NCBI RefSeq assembly: GCF_033705735.1
Contig: NZ_CP131131.1
Coordinates: forward strand, 186,001 to 250,000
Source: Shinella zoogloeoides
GTDB lineage: Bacteria > Pseudomonadota > Alphaproteobacteria > Rhizobiales > Rhizobiaceae
Direction of reading: 5' to 3'
Length of the DNA: 64,000 nucleotides
Each line of letters starts with the position of its first letter. The first letter of the stretch is position 1. A program made the translations under genes and the position numbers. The notes under the pieces are model-generated. The model did not search any database, was not told the DNA's origin, and saw only the letters and a list, made by a program, of their open reading frames with translations. Shown here in pieces: positions 7,451-14,485 of the stretch.

Positions 7451-8082
7451 GCTGCCTCCTGCTCATAGATCCGGCGGAGGGCATCGACCTTCGTCTCAAC
7501 CTCTTCCATCAGGAACGCCACGACTTCTCGCTCAAGGCTTTCGATCACGGCAACGTCCCGCTCCACGCGCTTGACGAAGAGCTGCATGCTCTCGGGAAGG
7601 CGAGGGTCGTAGGAGACGAAGTCACACCATGCCCGGCCCGTGCATGCCATCTGCCATTGCATCTGAGTGATGTACTTGGCCGGGATCGTCTGCTTGATCA
7701 GCGTGTCGATGTGAGTTGCCGTGTTCGGGCACTTGATTTCGACAAGCCCGTTTTCGCCCACAAGGCCGTCAGGAGAGGCGCCAGCGTCCGGGATGGATGG
7801 ATGCACCACGAAAGCGACCTGCTCGACAGTGACGTCGTGCATGAACTCGTAGGCCATGCGAGCGTTCGGCTCGTGATCCGTTCCCCACTGCATGGCGGCG
7901 TTGGTGAAGCCTTCGGCCGCAACGCCCGTCAGACGCTCGGCTATGAGCTCGGCGGCATAGTTGGTGCGGGAGGCTCCCCAGCCCTTGGATGTCTGGGCGA
8001 TGACATCGGCAACGCGGGAAGCAGTCACCTTGCCGCAGCGAAGTGCATGCCACTCTGCTGACCCTTGAACGATCTCATCCAT
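7447..8082 (-). CDS. YqaJ-type (lambda exonuclease-like) viral recombinase nuclease
   Basis: 211 residues from the ATG at 8082, which overlaps the annealing protein's stop by 8 bp. The N-terminus has SAEWHALRCGKVTASR; the nuclease core shows Glu71, GASPDGLVG with Asp105, and VEIKCPN with Glu115 and Lys117, the D...ExK triad of the PD-(D/E)XK superfamily. A C-terminal Q-x-QWQMACTGR...DFVSYDPR completes the family pattern. Such enzymes resect one strand from double-strand ends, producing the single strands that the adjacent ERF protein anneals. Length is typical for the family. Confidence 0.9.
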   Translation of the reverse strand: MDEIVQGSAEWHALRCGKVTASRVADVIAQTSKGWGASRTNYAAELIAERLTGVAAEGFTNAAMQWGTDHEPNARMAYEFMHDVTVEQVAFVVHPSIPDAGASPDGLVGENGLVEIKCPNTATHIDTLIKQTIPAKYITQMQWQMACTGRAWCDFVSYDPRLPESMQLFVKRVERDVAVIESLEREVVAFLMEEVETKVDALRRIYEQEAA

Positions 8083-8935
8083 TTGCTGCCACCTTCCGCT
8101 TTTTGGTTTCGAGCATGCTGATCGCACGGCGGAACTTCACCGCCGGCATGTCGGCAATGCTGTCGATCTGGAGGACTTCGCAGAACTTGGCCGTGTCGGA
8201 GCCGGTCTCCTCGATCATCGTCAGGATGATTTCGCGCTCCGCCTCGGTAATCGCGCCGGTATCGTCGGCCTTCGCACCATCGTCGTCAGCCGCTGCGGCT
8301 AGACCGAGCGCAGCCTTGAGGGTGTAGCGCTGGAGATAGGTCACGGTGGACCCGATAGCCTGGATGCTGTTCTTGTTTCCGCTTTCATCCCGGCCGGCCA
8401 TGAGGGTGTTTTCCTCGCTATGGCCCATGCGGTGCGAAATGATGCAGGTGACGGAAATCGGCTGGTTCGGCTCCGCCTGTGTGCGATAGCGGACGGAGAG
8501 ACCGTTGGCCGATAGGACCGGGCCGACTTGGTTCATGATCGAGGCGAGGTCTTCGTACTGGTAATTGGTGCGGCCCTTCTGAGTCGTGAAGTCCACCTTC
8601 CGCGATTTGACGATCGCCGGCATGTTGGCCTTGGCCGACGCCATAGCCTCGTCGAAAGCCTTGCGGGCCTGATTGGCTTCCCAGCGCTCCTGAAGGTTCA
8701 TGAGCTGCGTCAGGGTCTCGACGTTGGCGCCCTGCGACACTGCGCGGTCCAGCATCTCCATAGGGGTGACGACGGCGCGTTCTCCCGCCTGCATGGCGGT
8801 CGAGCTCGGCTGCTGAATTTCGATGGCGTTGGCCATAGCGAACTCCTTGCGTTTCTTGTCGATGTTTTCGAGAGCGAGGGCGGCGGCGGTACCGAGCGGG
8901 ATTTCCGGGCCTCGCGGATCGATAATATTGGTCAT
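8075..8935 (-). CDS. erf: ERF-family single-strand annealing protein
   Basis: 286 residues from the ATG at 8935 (TGATG junction); the further upstream frame to 9034 overlaps the previous gene and is rejected. Residues 92-225 form the ERF domain: RKAFDEAMASAKANMPAIVK, then YQYEDLASIMNQVGPVLSANG and the conserved end GSTVTYLQRYTLKAALGL. ERF proteins form rings on single-stranded DNA and catalyse annealing, used by phages to circularise or repair genomes. It is paired with the YqaJ nuclease, as expected for a two-component recombinase. An internal ATG at 8836 preceded by AAGGAG is a possible alternative start. Confidence 0.9.
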   Translation of the reverse strand: MTNIIDPRGPEIPLGTAAALALENIDKKRKEFAMANAIEIQQPSSTAMQAGERAVVTPMEMLDRAVSQGANVETLTQLMNLQERWEANQARKAFDEAMASAKANMPAIVKSRKVDFTTQKGRTNYQYEDLASIMNQVGPVLSANGLSVRYRTQAEPNQPISVTCIISHRMGHSEENTLMAGRDESGNKNSIQAIGSTVTYLQRYTLKAALGLAAAADDDGAKADDTGAITEAEREIILTMIEETGSDTAKFCEVLQIDSIADMPAVKFRRAISMLETKKRKVAANG

Positions 8936-9129
8936 CACGCCTGCCCCGCACCGAGAGCATTGGTCGCCAGCCGGTGCGCATGGCGAAGGCTGGTTTCGGT
9001 CGGCATCAGTCCGGCGGAGCGGTCGTCCTGCCAATGCTCGATGATGACCTGCAGCTCGCGCAGCGCGTCATCCTTCGCCTTGATGTTGGCGAGGTCGTTC
9101 ACGTGGCCGTGGCGAAAGGTGATGTTCAT
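8935..9129 (-). CDS. Small hypothetical protein upstream of erf
   Basis: 64 residues from the ATG at 9129, coupled as ATGA to the gene before it. It is a helical, charged protein (NDLANIKAKDDALRELQVII) with no recognised family. Its fixed position in front of erf suggests an accessory or regulatory role in recombination, which is inference only. Confidence 0.6.
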   Translation of the reverse strand: MNITFRHGHVNDLANIKAKDDALRELQVIIEHWQDDRSAGLMPTETSLRHAHRLATNALGAGQA

Positions 9130-9488
9130 GCCACCCTCCCGCCGCTGACGTGATAGGTTCCATGGCTGCGCTGGGTGTAGGCCGGCGAGCAAATCGCCAT
9201 CTCGGCGCGCTTGGCGTCTTCGTGGATCTGCTCGGCAGACCGGACATCGAACTCGCCCGTGATGTCCTCGACGAGAACCGGAATCCCCGCGCCGACCGTC
9301 TCGATGCGCCAGACCGAAAGCACTGTCTGCCGTTCGTCGGTGACCGTGTCGATGAGCTGCTGAACTTCCGCAAACGTCCGGGCGACCTGCCGCATTTCCA
9401 GCGTGTAGATGTCACCGCGCGGCATCTGCGTGCGGATCAGGAGGGTTTCGTCGCCTTGGACGACGTAGCGGTCTGCTTTGTCTGCCAT
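9126..9488 (-). CDS. Hypothetical phage protein
   Basis: 120 residues. I chose the ATG at 9488 (MADKADRYVVQGDETLLIRT) because GAGG lies eight bases before it; the ATG at 9494 would leave only two bases. The protein looks beta-rich (TLEMRQVARTFAEVQQLIDT, TVLSVWRIETVGAGIPVLVE) and has no motif I know. It is the second gene of the leftward operon. Confidence 0.6.
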   Translation of the reverse strand: MADKADRYVVQGDETLLIRTQMPRGDIYTLEMRQVARTFAEVQQLIDTVTDERQTVLSVWRIETVGAGIPVLVEDITGEFDVRSAEQIHEDAKRAEMAICSPAYTQRSHGTYHVSGGRVA

Positions 9489-9543
9489 TGCCATGTCCTC
9501 AAACTGCGACGGGACGCTCTCCCGTCTGGGCGATGGGGTGGGG

Positions 9544-9747
9544 TTAGGCGGCGGGGATAGGCTCGATCTCGATTGCTTGAATGCCGCGAACATCGTCGTC
9601 GTAGGCGGCATAAAAAGCCTCGCCGACCGTAGATGACGGATTCCTGAACCGACCCATGAAGGCTTGCTTGGCATCGCTGATATCGTCGGTGATGAAGCCC
9701 TCATTCCGGGCCCCATTCCAAACGATGTAGAATTTACTCGTTCCCAT
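9544..9747 (-). CDS. First gene of the leftward operon, hypothetical
   Basis: 67 residues preceded by a good ribosome site (AGGGGACGAAG before the ATG). The sequence MGTSKFYIVWNGARNEGFIT continues into SDAKQAFMGRFRNPS, the look of a small protein in which a catalytic-like WNG is followed by a conserved ASEA-like stretch; similar short proteins occur first in early operons of rhizobial phages. The transcript would start near 9947 from the left promoter, leaving a 200-base leader. Function is unknown. Confidence 0.6.
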   Translation of the reverse strand: MGTSKFYIVWNGARNEGFITDDISDAKQAFMGRFRNPSSTVGEAFYAAYDDDVRGIQAIEIEPIPAA

Positions 9748-9953
9748 CTTCGTCCCCTGTGTTTCGAGCCCCAGCAGATCAGGCGAACCGTCTTGCGTGC
9801 TGAGGCTGCTGCGGCGGGGTTGTTCGAGGCACGGGCCCCGCCGCGTTATCCGTGCTGCGCTTCACATGACCGCCTCCATCTGGACTGGCTGTCATCCGGT
9901 TCACCGCGACCAGATCTGGCGGAGCCGTCTTCGTGGTCGCTGTCTATGAGGCC

Positions 9954-9982
9954 AATATGCCAAACCGGTATGGACACGTCAA
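9954..9982 (-). promoter_or_regulatory. Candidate left promoter (PL-like)
   Basis: Read on the minus strand, TTGACG (9982-9977) and CATATT (9959-9954) are separated by 17 bp, close to the sigma-70 consensus. Start would fall near 9947. The operator at 9957-9971 covers the -10 box and spacer, and the operator at 9982-9996 abuts the -35 box, so repressor bound there would block the early leftward operon. This is sequence-based prediction. Confidence 0.6.
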
Positions 9983-9996
9983 TACCATGTTGGTAT
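9957..9996. promoter_or_regulatory. Left operators, two copies of a 15-bp palindrome
   Basis: Two 15-bp sites, ATGCCAAACCGGTAT at 9957-9971 and ATACCATGTTGGTAT at 9982-9996, share the pattern AT(G/A)CC(A/G)-N3-(C/T)GGTAT, each half being the inverted complement of the other. Centres are 25 bp apart. Three further copies sit between the repressor and cro genes at 11199, 11223 and 11257. The layout mirrors lambda OL and OR. They are the likely binding sites of the repressor at 10504-11187 and of Cro. Confidence 0.75.
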
Positions 9997-9999
9997 AAA
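9971..9999 (+). promoter_or_regulatory. Candidate rightward promoter for the gene at 10005
   Basis: TGGACA (9971-9976) and TATAAA (9994-9999) are 17 bp apart. The expected start at about 10005 coincides with the ATG of the following gene, which has no ribosome site, so the message would be leaderless. The operator at 9982-9996 lies across spacer and -10, placing this promoter under the same repressor as the left operon. Confidence 0.5.
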
Positions 10000-10004
10000 A
10001 ATTT

Positions 10005-10367
10005 ATGCCAAGCAAAATCCAGCCAGCCAAAGCCAGCTTCTATTCGCGGCGATTCGACGAGATTTCAGAGCGTTACCCGCCAGAAGATGTGCGGGCTTTT
10101 TTGACGATGCAGCGACGTTGGCTGCGCAAGGTCACGCAGATGCGACACCTCCCGCCTATACAGAGATGTGCGGTCCTTTTCATTGGCTCATTTATGACCC
10201 CAAGCAAGCCGTTCTGCTTTGCCGGCATGGCCTACATTTGCGACCATGTCGGCTGCGAGCGAACCACGGTTAACAGGGCGGTCGGCCAGCTTGAAAAAGA
10301 TGGGTTTATGAAGGTTGACCGCCTCAAGCGGGGCGGGAACGTGTATCGGATTTGCATTCCGACCTGA
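10005..10367 (+). CDS. Winged-helix DNA-binding protein, possible replication or regulatory role
   Basis: 120 residues, basic. The C-terminal half shows a winged helix-turn-helix: MAYICDHVGCERTTVNRAVG then LEKDGFMKVDRLKRGGNVYR as turn and wing, similar to the DNA-binding part of phage replication initiators and of MarR-like regulators. It has no Shine-Dalgarno sequence, and the predicted transcript begins at its ATG. It lies alone between the left operators and a set of inverted and direct repeats (10374-10446), convergent with the repressor gene. It could act at those repeats; replication initiation or regulation of the repressor side are both open. Confidence 0.65.
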   Translation: MPSKIQPAKASFYSRRFDEISERYPPEDVRAFLTMQRRWLRKVTQMRHLPPIQRCAVLFIGSFMTPSKPFCFAGMAYICDHVGCERTTVNRAVGQLEKDGFMKVDRLKRGGNVYRICIPT

Positions 10368-10373
10368 CGTTAT

Positions 10374-10397
10374 GGTTGCTGGCTGGCAACCTCTTTT
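10374..10397 (+). terminator. Hairpin after the winged-helix gene
   Basis: GGTTGC-TGGCTG-GCAACC followed by TCTTTT, seven bases after the stop codon, fits a short factor-independent terminator. A second hairpin (GTTGCT-GGGG-AGCAAC at 10400-10415) with the same stem sequence follows at once, so the pair may also be a protein-binding repeat. Confidence 0.45.
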
Positions 10398-10399
10398 AT

Positions 10400-10446
10400 G
10401 TTGCTGGGGAGCAACCCTATATAGGCGGGGGCTGATATAGGCGGGG
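10400..10446. repeat. Inverted and direct repeat cluster
   Basis: The stretch holds a perfect inverted repeat GTTGCT-GGGG-AGCAAC (10400-10415), the palindrome CCTATATAGG (10416-10425) and two copies of ATATAGGCGGGG (10419-10430 and 10435-10446) 16 bp apart. It is followed by an AT-rich run (CTTTATCTTTTTTAGATT). Iteron-like repeats beside an AT-rich element downstream of a winged-helix gene recall a phage origin, but a terminator region between convergent genes is the simpler reading. Confidence 0.4.
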
Positions 10447-10503
10447 CTTTATCTTTTTTAGATTCAGCTCTTGAGACGGAGATTGTTAGAAGGGTGAGGG
10501 GTA

Positions 10504-11187
10504 TCAGGCAGCGCCAGCCAAGGCGACGTAGTGCACTGAATGCACCTGGCCGGACGGGAAGCGCAGCTCCTTCGCCGGGTTGAATTGCTCCAAAACAAGC
10601 TCAACCGCGTTGTGCCGGATGAATTTTTTGACGAATGCGAGAAGCGGGCCCTCGTCTTCGGTGCGGATTTGGACGATCACGTAATCGCCCTTCTTCACGC
10701 GGCGCTTCGGATCGACGAAGCAAATCTCGCCGTCCTCGTACCGTGGGTACATCGAATCGCCGGAGACCATCACCGCGTACGCCCCGGAAGATGCGGAAAC
10801 TGATGGAGGCGCCAGCACCTCGAACAATACGCTTCCGTTCATTGCAAACTCACCGTCTACGCCACCCACCGCCTGCCCATAAACCGGGATCTTGCGGCCT
10901 ATGCCCTCCACTTTACCGCGAATCCGCGCATTTGGAAGGTGAAATGGTGATTCGTCGTAAACCGGCGGCGGCTCGACGAGGTGAGGGGCGCTATCCTCAG
11001 GCCATCCGAACATCAAGATTTCAGCAGTCACGCCTAGTCGTGGCCCGATCTTCTCGGCCCATTCTTTCGTGAGCTTCCGTTCTCCGGTCTCCAAGCGCTT
11101 GATCTGAGGCTGAGAGGTGCCAACGGCCTCGGCCAGCTCTGATTGCGTCAGACCATGCTTCTCGCGCAAATCCTTGATCATGTTCAT
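10504..11187 (-). CDS. CI-like phage repressor (XRE HTH + S24 domain)
   Basis: 227 residues. Residues 3-55 are an XRE helix-turn-helix (LREKHGLTQSELAEAVGTSQ...IKRLETGERKL). Residues 97-215 are an S24/LexA-like dimerisation domain with VSGDSMYPRYEDGEI (Ser145) and a Lys at 187/188 for the Ser-Lys dyad. At the expected self-cleavage site the sequence reads GQAVGG instead of the usual Ala-Gly, so RecA-stimulated cleavage may be altered or replaced by another induction route. It is divergent from cro across three operators. Its promoter predicts a transcript starting at the first ATG (11187). It maintains lysogeny by repressing both early arms. Confidence 0.9.
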   Translation of the reverse strand: MNMIKDLREKHGLTQSELAEAVGTSQPQIKRLETGERKLTKEWAEKIGPRLGVTAEILMFGWPEDSAPHLVEPPPVYDESPFHLPNARIRGKVEGIGRKIPVYGQAVGGVDGEFAMNGSVLFEVLAPPSVSASSGAYAVMVSGDSMYPRYEDGEICFVDPKRRVKKGDYVIVQIRTEDEGPLLAFVKKFIRHNAVELVLEQFNPAKELRFPSGQVHSVHYVALAGAA

Positions 11188-11193
11188 GTTTCC

Positions 11194-11222
11194 ATTTTAT
11201 TCCGAACTGGCATAACAATCAA
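11194..11222 (-). promoter_or_regulatory. Candidate repressor-maintenance promoter
   Basis: On the minus strand TTGATT (11222-11217) and TAAAAT (11199-11194) are 17 bp apart. The start is predicted within a base or two of the repressor ATG at 11187, giving a leaderless message like lambda cI from PRM. The operator at 11199-11213 overlaps the spacer, so high repressor levels would shut this promoter off. Confidence 0.6.
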
Positions 11223-11271
11223 AAACCAGAACGGTATATTTTTCACTTGCCAATAAATGCCATTTCGGTAT
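11199..11271. promoter_or_regulatory. Right operators, three copies of the 15-bp palindrome
   Basis: Sites at 11199-11213 (minus strand ATGCCAGTTCGGAAT), 11223-11237 (AAACCAGAACGGTAT) and 11257-11271 (ATGCCATTTCGGTAT) fit the same 15-bp pattern as the left operators, with centres 24 and 34 bp apart. The last covers the spacer and -10 of the cro promoter, the first covers the repressor promoter. The middle copy is degenerate in its left half, as expected for a weaker site filled cooperatively. Confidence 0.75.
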
Positions 11272-11274
11272 TTT
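11247..11274 (+). promoter_or_regulatory. Candidate cro promoter (PR-like)
   Basis: TTGCCA (11247-11252) and TATTTT (11269-11274) are 16 bp apart and read toward cro. The start is predicted at about 11281, one base before the cro ATG, so this message too would be leaderless or nearly so. The operator at 11257-11271 overlaps the spacer and the start of the -10 box. Confidence 0.5.
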
Positions 11275-11281
11275 GAGCGAC

Positions 11282-11482
11282 ATGAAACTCGGAACCTTCA
11301 TCAAATCACGGGACATGTCGCACGAAGCCTTCGGGAAGATCGTCGGCGTCACCCAGGCAACGATCAACCGGTATGTGCGCGGTGAACGTTTTCCGTCGCC
11401 GGAGATGATCCGCAAAATCCAAGACGCAACAGACGGGTCGGTCAATGTTGCCGATTGGTACGAGCCGGAGGCGGCAGAGTGA
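11282..11482 (+). CDS. Cro-like XRE-family repressor
   Basis: 66 residues starting at the ATG at 11282 (MKLGTFIKSRDMSHEAFGKI). The helix-turn-helix spans about residues 11-40, with VGVTQATINRYVRGERFPS as turn and recognition helix. Size, position and divergence from an S24 repressor across three shared operators make it a Cro analogue, which would lower repressor synthesis on entry to lytic growth. An in-frame TTG at 11273 inside the operator is less likely as start. Its stop overlaps the next start as TGATG. Confidence 0.85.
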   Translation: MKLGTFIKSRDMSHEAFGKIVGVTQATINRYVRGERFPSPEMIRKIQDATDGSVNVADWYEPEAAE

Positions 11483-12435
11483 TGCTCAAAGCTGTCGAGA
11501 ACACCCAACTCGCTTTCAACTACGACATCGTACCGGAGCCGGTTGCTATTCAGGCCCGTGAAGCGGCCCAGCGCATCAAGCTCCGCCTTCGCCGGTCGGC
11601 CGAGGACATCATCGAGATCGGTCGCGACCTTCTGGCTGTGAAGGAGAGGATCGGGCACGGCAACTTCACGCCTTGGCTTCAGGCTGAGTTTGGAATGAGC
11701 GAGCATACTGCCCGACGGTTTATGGGGGTCGCTCGTCAGTTCGGAGACAAAACGAGCATCGTGCGCGATTTGGACCCGACCGCTCTGTACGAACTGGCCG
11801 CTCCGAAGACGCCGATCGAAGTTCGCGAAGAGATCGAGAAGATGATCGAAGCGGGGGAGGTCGTCACCAAAGCGACCATCGCTCAGCTCAATGCTGAGAT
11901 CGAAACGGCTAAGAAGGGGCGAGAGCTGGCGGACAATGACGCTGCCGCCGCAGAAGAAAAAGCTTCGACCCTCAAGGCTGATCTGGATGGCCTGAACGGT
12001 TCTATCGATGAACGCGTGTCTGTCGAAGTAGCCAAGACATCCGCGGAAATTCGGTCTGGTTACGAAGAAGAGATCGAGCGCCTTAAGGCTCAACTCGATG
12101 AGTTTCTCAAGCCGAAGAACACCACCACCATTGATAACGAAACGGGCAACATCGTCCAGTTCCACCGCGAACTGACGCCGGACGAGGCGGCAAACGTTGA
12201 CGCCGCCGACGATGAACTGATTGGCGCCGACTTCAATGAAGTCGCGTCCGAAACCGAAAGAGCAATCGCCTTCTTCGGCGCTGTCCGGGCCATGTCGAGC
12301 GCTAAGGCCAACCCGGCGGCGGTGTACGCGTACATCACCAAGCGCACCTCCCAAGATCTCATCAACGAATACATGGGCATGGTCGGCGACGTCCTTTCCC
12401 AGCTTCAGGCCATAAAGGAAATGGACAATGTCTAA
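11482..12435 (+). CDS. DUF3102 coiled-coil protein
   Basis: 317 residues. Residues 25-95 carry the DUF3102 pattern: IIEIGRDLLAVKERIGHGNF, then PWLQAEFGMSEHTARRFMGV, a helix-turn-helix-like unit found in proteins near plasmid and phage replication genes. Residues 125-215 are a long Ala/Glu/Lys coiled coil, followed by an acidic linker and a helical C-terminal domain (ETERAIAFFGAVRAM). It is the first gene after cro and therefore among the earliest expressed. A DNA-binding role in early regulation or partition-like functions is plausible but unproven. Confidence 0.75.
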   Translation: MLKAVENTQLAFNYDIVPEPVAIQAREAAQRIKLRLRRSAEDIIEIGRDLLAVKERIGHGNFTPWLQAEFGMSEHTARRFMGVARQFGDKTSIVRDLDPTALYELAAPKTPIEVREEIEKMIEAGEVVTKATIAQLNAEIETAKKGRELADNDAAAAEEKASTLKADLDGLNGSIDERVSVEVAKTSAEIRSGYEEEIERLKAQLDEFLKPKNTTTIDNETGNIVQFHRELTPDEAANVDAADDELIGADFNEVASETERAIAFFGAVRAMSSAKANPAAVYAYITKRTSQDLINEYMGMVGDVLSQLQAIKEMDNV

Positions 12436-13003
12436 CCGCATCGTGAGTGAGAAAGAGTTTCGATCCGTTTTCCGCGCAGAGTCCGTCGCCATGTGCGATT
12501 TCTCGCAGAAGAAGAACAAGCATGCGCTCGGTATCGGCGCCAGACAGGTCAGCGTTGGCATTGGTGCCGAACTGGTCCGCGCGCTGATCGCAAAATTCCA
12601 GGCAGACGGGCGGACGCTCGACAAGGACATGGTGCATCTGATGACGCCGAAGGGCGCCCGCTCGTATGCATCACTGCAGTTCAACCAGATCGGCAAGATG
12701 AGATTGGTCCACGGAGCCAATGCAATCGAGACGGTGTGGAAGTCGCTCGGCGATCTCATTCCGGTTGCCCGGAAGGGCGTCACCAACGTGTATGTCGCCA
12801 AGAACGGCGCCACAGACATGGAACTCGCAGCGATGCGCGACTTGCGCACCGGCAAGCTCAACGCCCGCGTGCTCGCAAACGAGCAGCTTGTCGAAGCGAT
12901 CGATGAGGCGAGGGCGGTCCTGGATGGTCGGAACCTCGGCGAAATGTACGCGGCCACATGTACCGAATACTTCCACACCCTGCCGCTCGACGCCGCGGAG
13001 TAA
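12428..13003 (+). CDS. Hypothetical early phage protein
   Basis: 191 residues, overlapping the DUF3102 gene by 8 bp. It has Gly-rich and basic segments (CDFSQKKNKHALGIGARQVS) and a helical second half (LAAMRDLRTGKLNARVLANE). No catalytic motif or known fold can be seen. Its constant coupling to the DUF3102 gene hints at a joint role. Confidence 0.6.
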   Translation: MSNRIVSEKEFRSVFRAESVAMCDFSQKKNKHALGIGARQVSVGIGAELVRALIAKFQADGRTLDKDMVHLMTPKGARSYASLQFNQIGKMRLVHGANAIETVWKSLGDLIPVARKGVTNVYVAKNGATDMELAAMRDLRTGKLNARVLANEQLVEAIDEARAVLDGRNLGEMYAATCTEYFHTLPLDAAE

Positions 13004-13008
13004 CGGCA

Positions 13009-13248
13009 GTGATCCCCGCTCTCCCCATCAGCCACGTACCGCTGACGCGCCCGAAGGGCTGCTTCAAGCCCTGCCAATGGTGTGGTGGGGAGGCGGCTAC
13101 CTTCAAGGAGGCGCCGGTGATCGAGCCTGCGCTTCATGCGGCGCGCGTCGTCTGCGAGAGCTGTGACCGGCAGATTGCTTGGGCGAGCGCCCGTGCCGTT
13201 CGGAAGGCTCATGTTCTCACCACGGATTCTGACGGAGCCGCCCAATGA
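13009..13248 (+). CDS. Small zinc-finger protein, GTG start
   Basis: 79 residues from a GTG at 13009, six bases after the previous stop; the region before it in the longer frame is out-of-frame noise from the preceding gene. CQWCGG near residue 20 and CESCDR near residue 50 make a two-half CxxC zinc ribbon. Such small ribbons are common in phage early operons as DNA- or protein-binding adaptors. The stop overlaps the next start as ATGA. Confidence 0.6.
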   Translation: MIPALPISHVPLTRPKGCFKPCQWCGGEAATFKEAPVIEPALHAARVVCESCDRQIAWASARAVRKAHVLTTDSDGAAQ

Positions 13249-13568
13249 CCCTTTCCGTAGAAGAGCAGATCGATGCCGAGCTTGACGCGCTGTCCAAGCG
13301 CCTCGCTGGCATTCACTCCGGCAACAAGGAGCGCCCGGCCATGAAGTACGCCCTCGAAAGCCTGCCGGAACTGATCGGCGATCAGGACTTCAAAGACCTC
13401 TGCCTCTTGTTCAAATGGCATGAGGTCCAAGAGCGCCCCATCTCCGGTGGCGACTTCGCACGACACGTCCGAGAGGCCGCATTCAAGCGCCGGCATCAAG
13501 ACCAAGGTCTCTTAGAATCTCGGAAACAGTCAGATTTCTTGCAATCTCCCAATCAACGCCTGGAATAG
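13245..13568 (+). CDS. Hypothetical protein whose 3' end overlaps an antisense gene
   Basis: 107 residues, acidic helical N-terminus (TLSVEEQIDAELDALSKRLA). The last 28 or so residues are Gln/Arg-rich and lie on top of the convergent gene at 13483-13803, so this C-terminus may be a recent read-through of an originally shorter protein. Function is unknown. Confidence 0.5.
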   Translation: MTLSVEEQIDAELDALSKRLAGIHSGNKERPAMKYALESLPELIGDQDFKDLCLLFKWHEVQERPISGGDFARHVREAAFKRRHQDQGLLESRKQSDFLQSPNQRLE

Positions 13569-13803
13569 ACATGACAGCCGCTCTGAAAACGCGCTGGACT
13601 TCGTTTGCCAGCTCCTTGTGCGCCTCAACGATAACCTCCTGTGGTGTCTTGGTGTGCATGCCGATCTCTGGGCCGCGAAACTCTTCGGGCTCGATGTTGA
13701 CGCCCACGCCGCCGATCCCGGCCGCGTTCGTGACGCCGCTGAACTTTACGCGCCACGATCCGCCATCCAGCTTCATTTCGACGATTGAGAATTTGTCGGC
13801 CAT
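13483..13803 (-). CDS. Antisense small gene inside the rightward operon
   Basis: 106 residues on the minus strand, with a strong ribosome site (AAGGAG nine bases before the ATG at 13803) and a convincing composition: MADKFSIVEMKLDGGSWRVK, then a Gly/Val-rich strand region and a TPQEVIVEAHKELANEVQRV helix. It fills the only gap in an otherwise continuous rightward operon (13569-13896) and its 3' end overlaps the convergent gene by 86 bp. An independently expressed accessory gene (moron) is the likely reading. No family is recognised. Confidence 0.6.
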   Translation of the reverse strand: MADKFSIVEMKLDGGSWRVKFSGVTNAAGIGGVGVNIEPEEFRGPEIGMHTKTPQEVIVEAHKELANEVQRVFRAAVMSIPGVDWEIARNLTVSEILRDLGLDAGA

Positions 13804-13896
13804 TTCAGTTCGCTCCTTGGTGTCTGTGGTTGAGTCTTTTGGCTCCTGCACTCTTCCACAGCTCGCCAAGGGGCGTCCAGCGGGGAGGGCCGCCCA

Positions 13897-14292
13897 ATGA
13901 CCGTCGCCGCTGAAATGACGGAAGACCTGATCGACGCGGCAGCAAAGATTTGCCGTGGCCTTGGGATCGCGTCCACGCCGACGAACTGCCTTCCGATCAT
14001 TGAGGGGTTGAAGGCAGACCGCCAGCGCGACCAGTGGCAGCCGATCTCGGAAGCCGACCGGTCGATCGCCACCGTCCAGACCTTCCCAGACGTCAGCATC
14101 ACACTTCGCAACTCTTATCCGGTATGGGTGCGAGACGAGGACGGGCGCGTGTATGAAGCCGTCTGGTCTGAAGGGACCGCGAACTACTGGTGGGATTTGG
14201 AAGGCGAGAGCCCGGTCGATCCGGTCGAGTTCATGCCTCATCCGCTTGACCCGCGGTTCGCCGCCCCGAAAGGCGGTGATCACCATGGCTAA
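13897..14292 (+). CDS. DUF551-like hypothetical protein
   Basis: 131 residues. WQPISEADRS near residue 47 and EFMPHPLDP near the end resemble the WQPI.../W-x-P motifs of the DUF551 module, with a VWVRDEDGRVYEAVWSEG sheet between them. It overlaps the next gene by 8 bp. Function is unknown. Confidence 0.6.
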   Translation: MTVAAEMTEDLIDAAAKICRGLGIASTPTNCLPIIEGLKADRQRDQWQPISEADRSIATVQTFPDVSITLRNSYPVWVRDEDGRVYEAVWSEGTANYWWDLEGESPVDPVEFMPHPLDPRFAAPKGGDHHG

Positions 14293-14485
14293 GTCCGATC
14301 TGGTCGACATCGCCGCTTGCCGACATGCCGAGACGCAGAAGGCAATTCTGATCTCCGACGATGGCGAGCGCGCCAACGCGGTCTGGGTGCCGAAAGAGCA
14401 CTGCGAGATCGAGACCGACAACCACAAGAATTTCATCACCGTGACGATGCCGGAATGGCTTGCTCTTGAGAAAGGGCTGATCTGA
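14285..14485 (+). CDS. Small hypothetical protein
   Basis: 66 residues from the ATG at 14285 (MAKSDLVDIAACRHAETQKA). It looks like a small beta-rich protein (AILISDDGERANAVWVPKEH, FITVTMPEWLA). The stop overlaps the next start as TGATG. No recognised family. Confidence 0.6.
   Translation: MAKSDLVDIAACRHAETQKAILISDDGERANAVWVPKEHCEIETDNHKNFITVTMPEWLALEKGLI

Noticed and set aside
11197..13245. 682-codon minus-strand frame across cro and the DUF3102 gene
   Set aside because: Antisense shadow; it crosses the operator region and has a mixed composition without recognisable domains.
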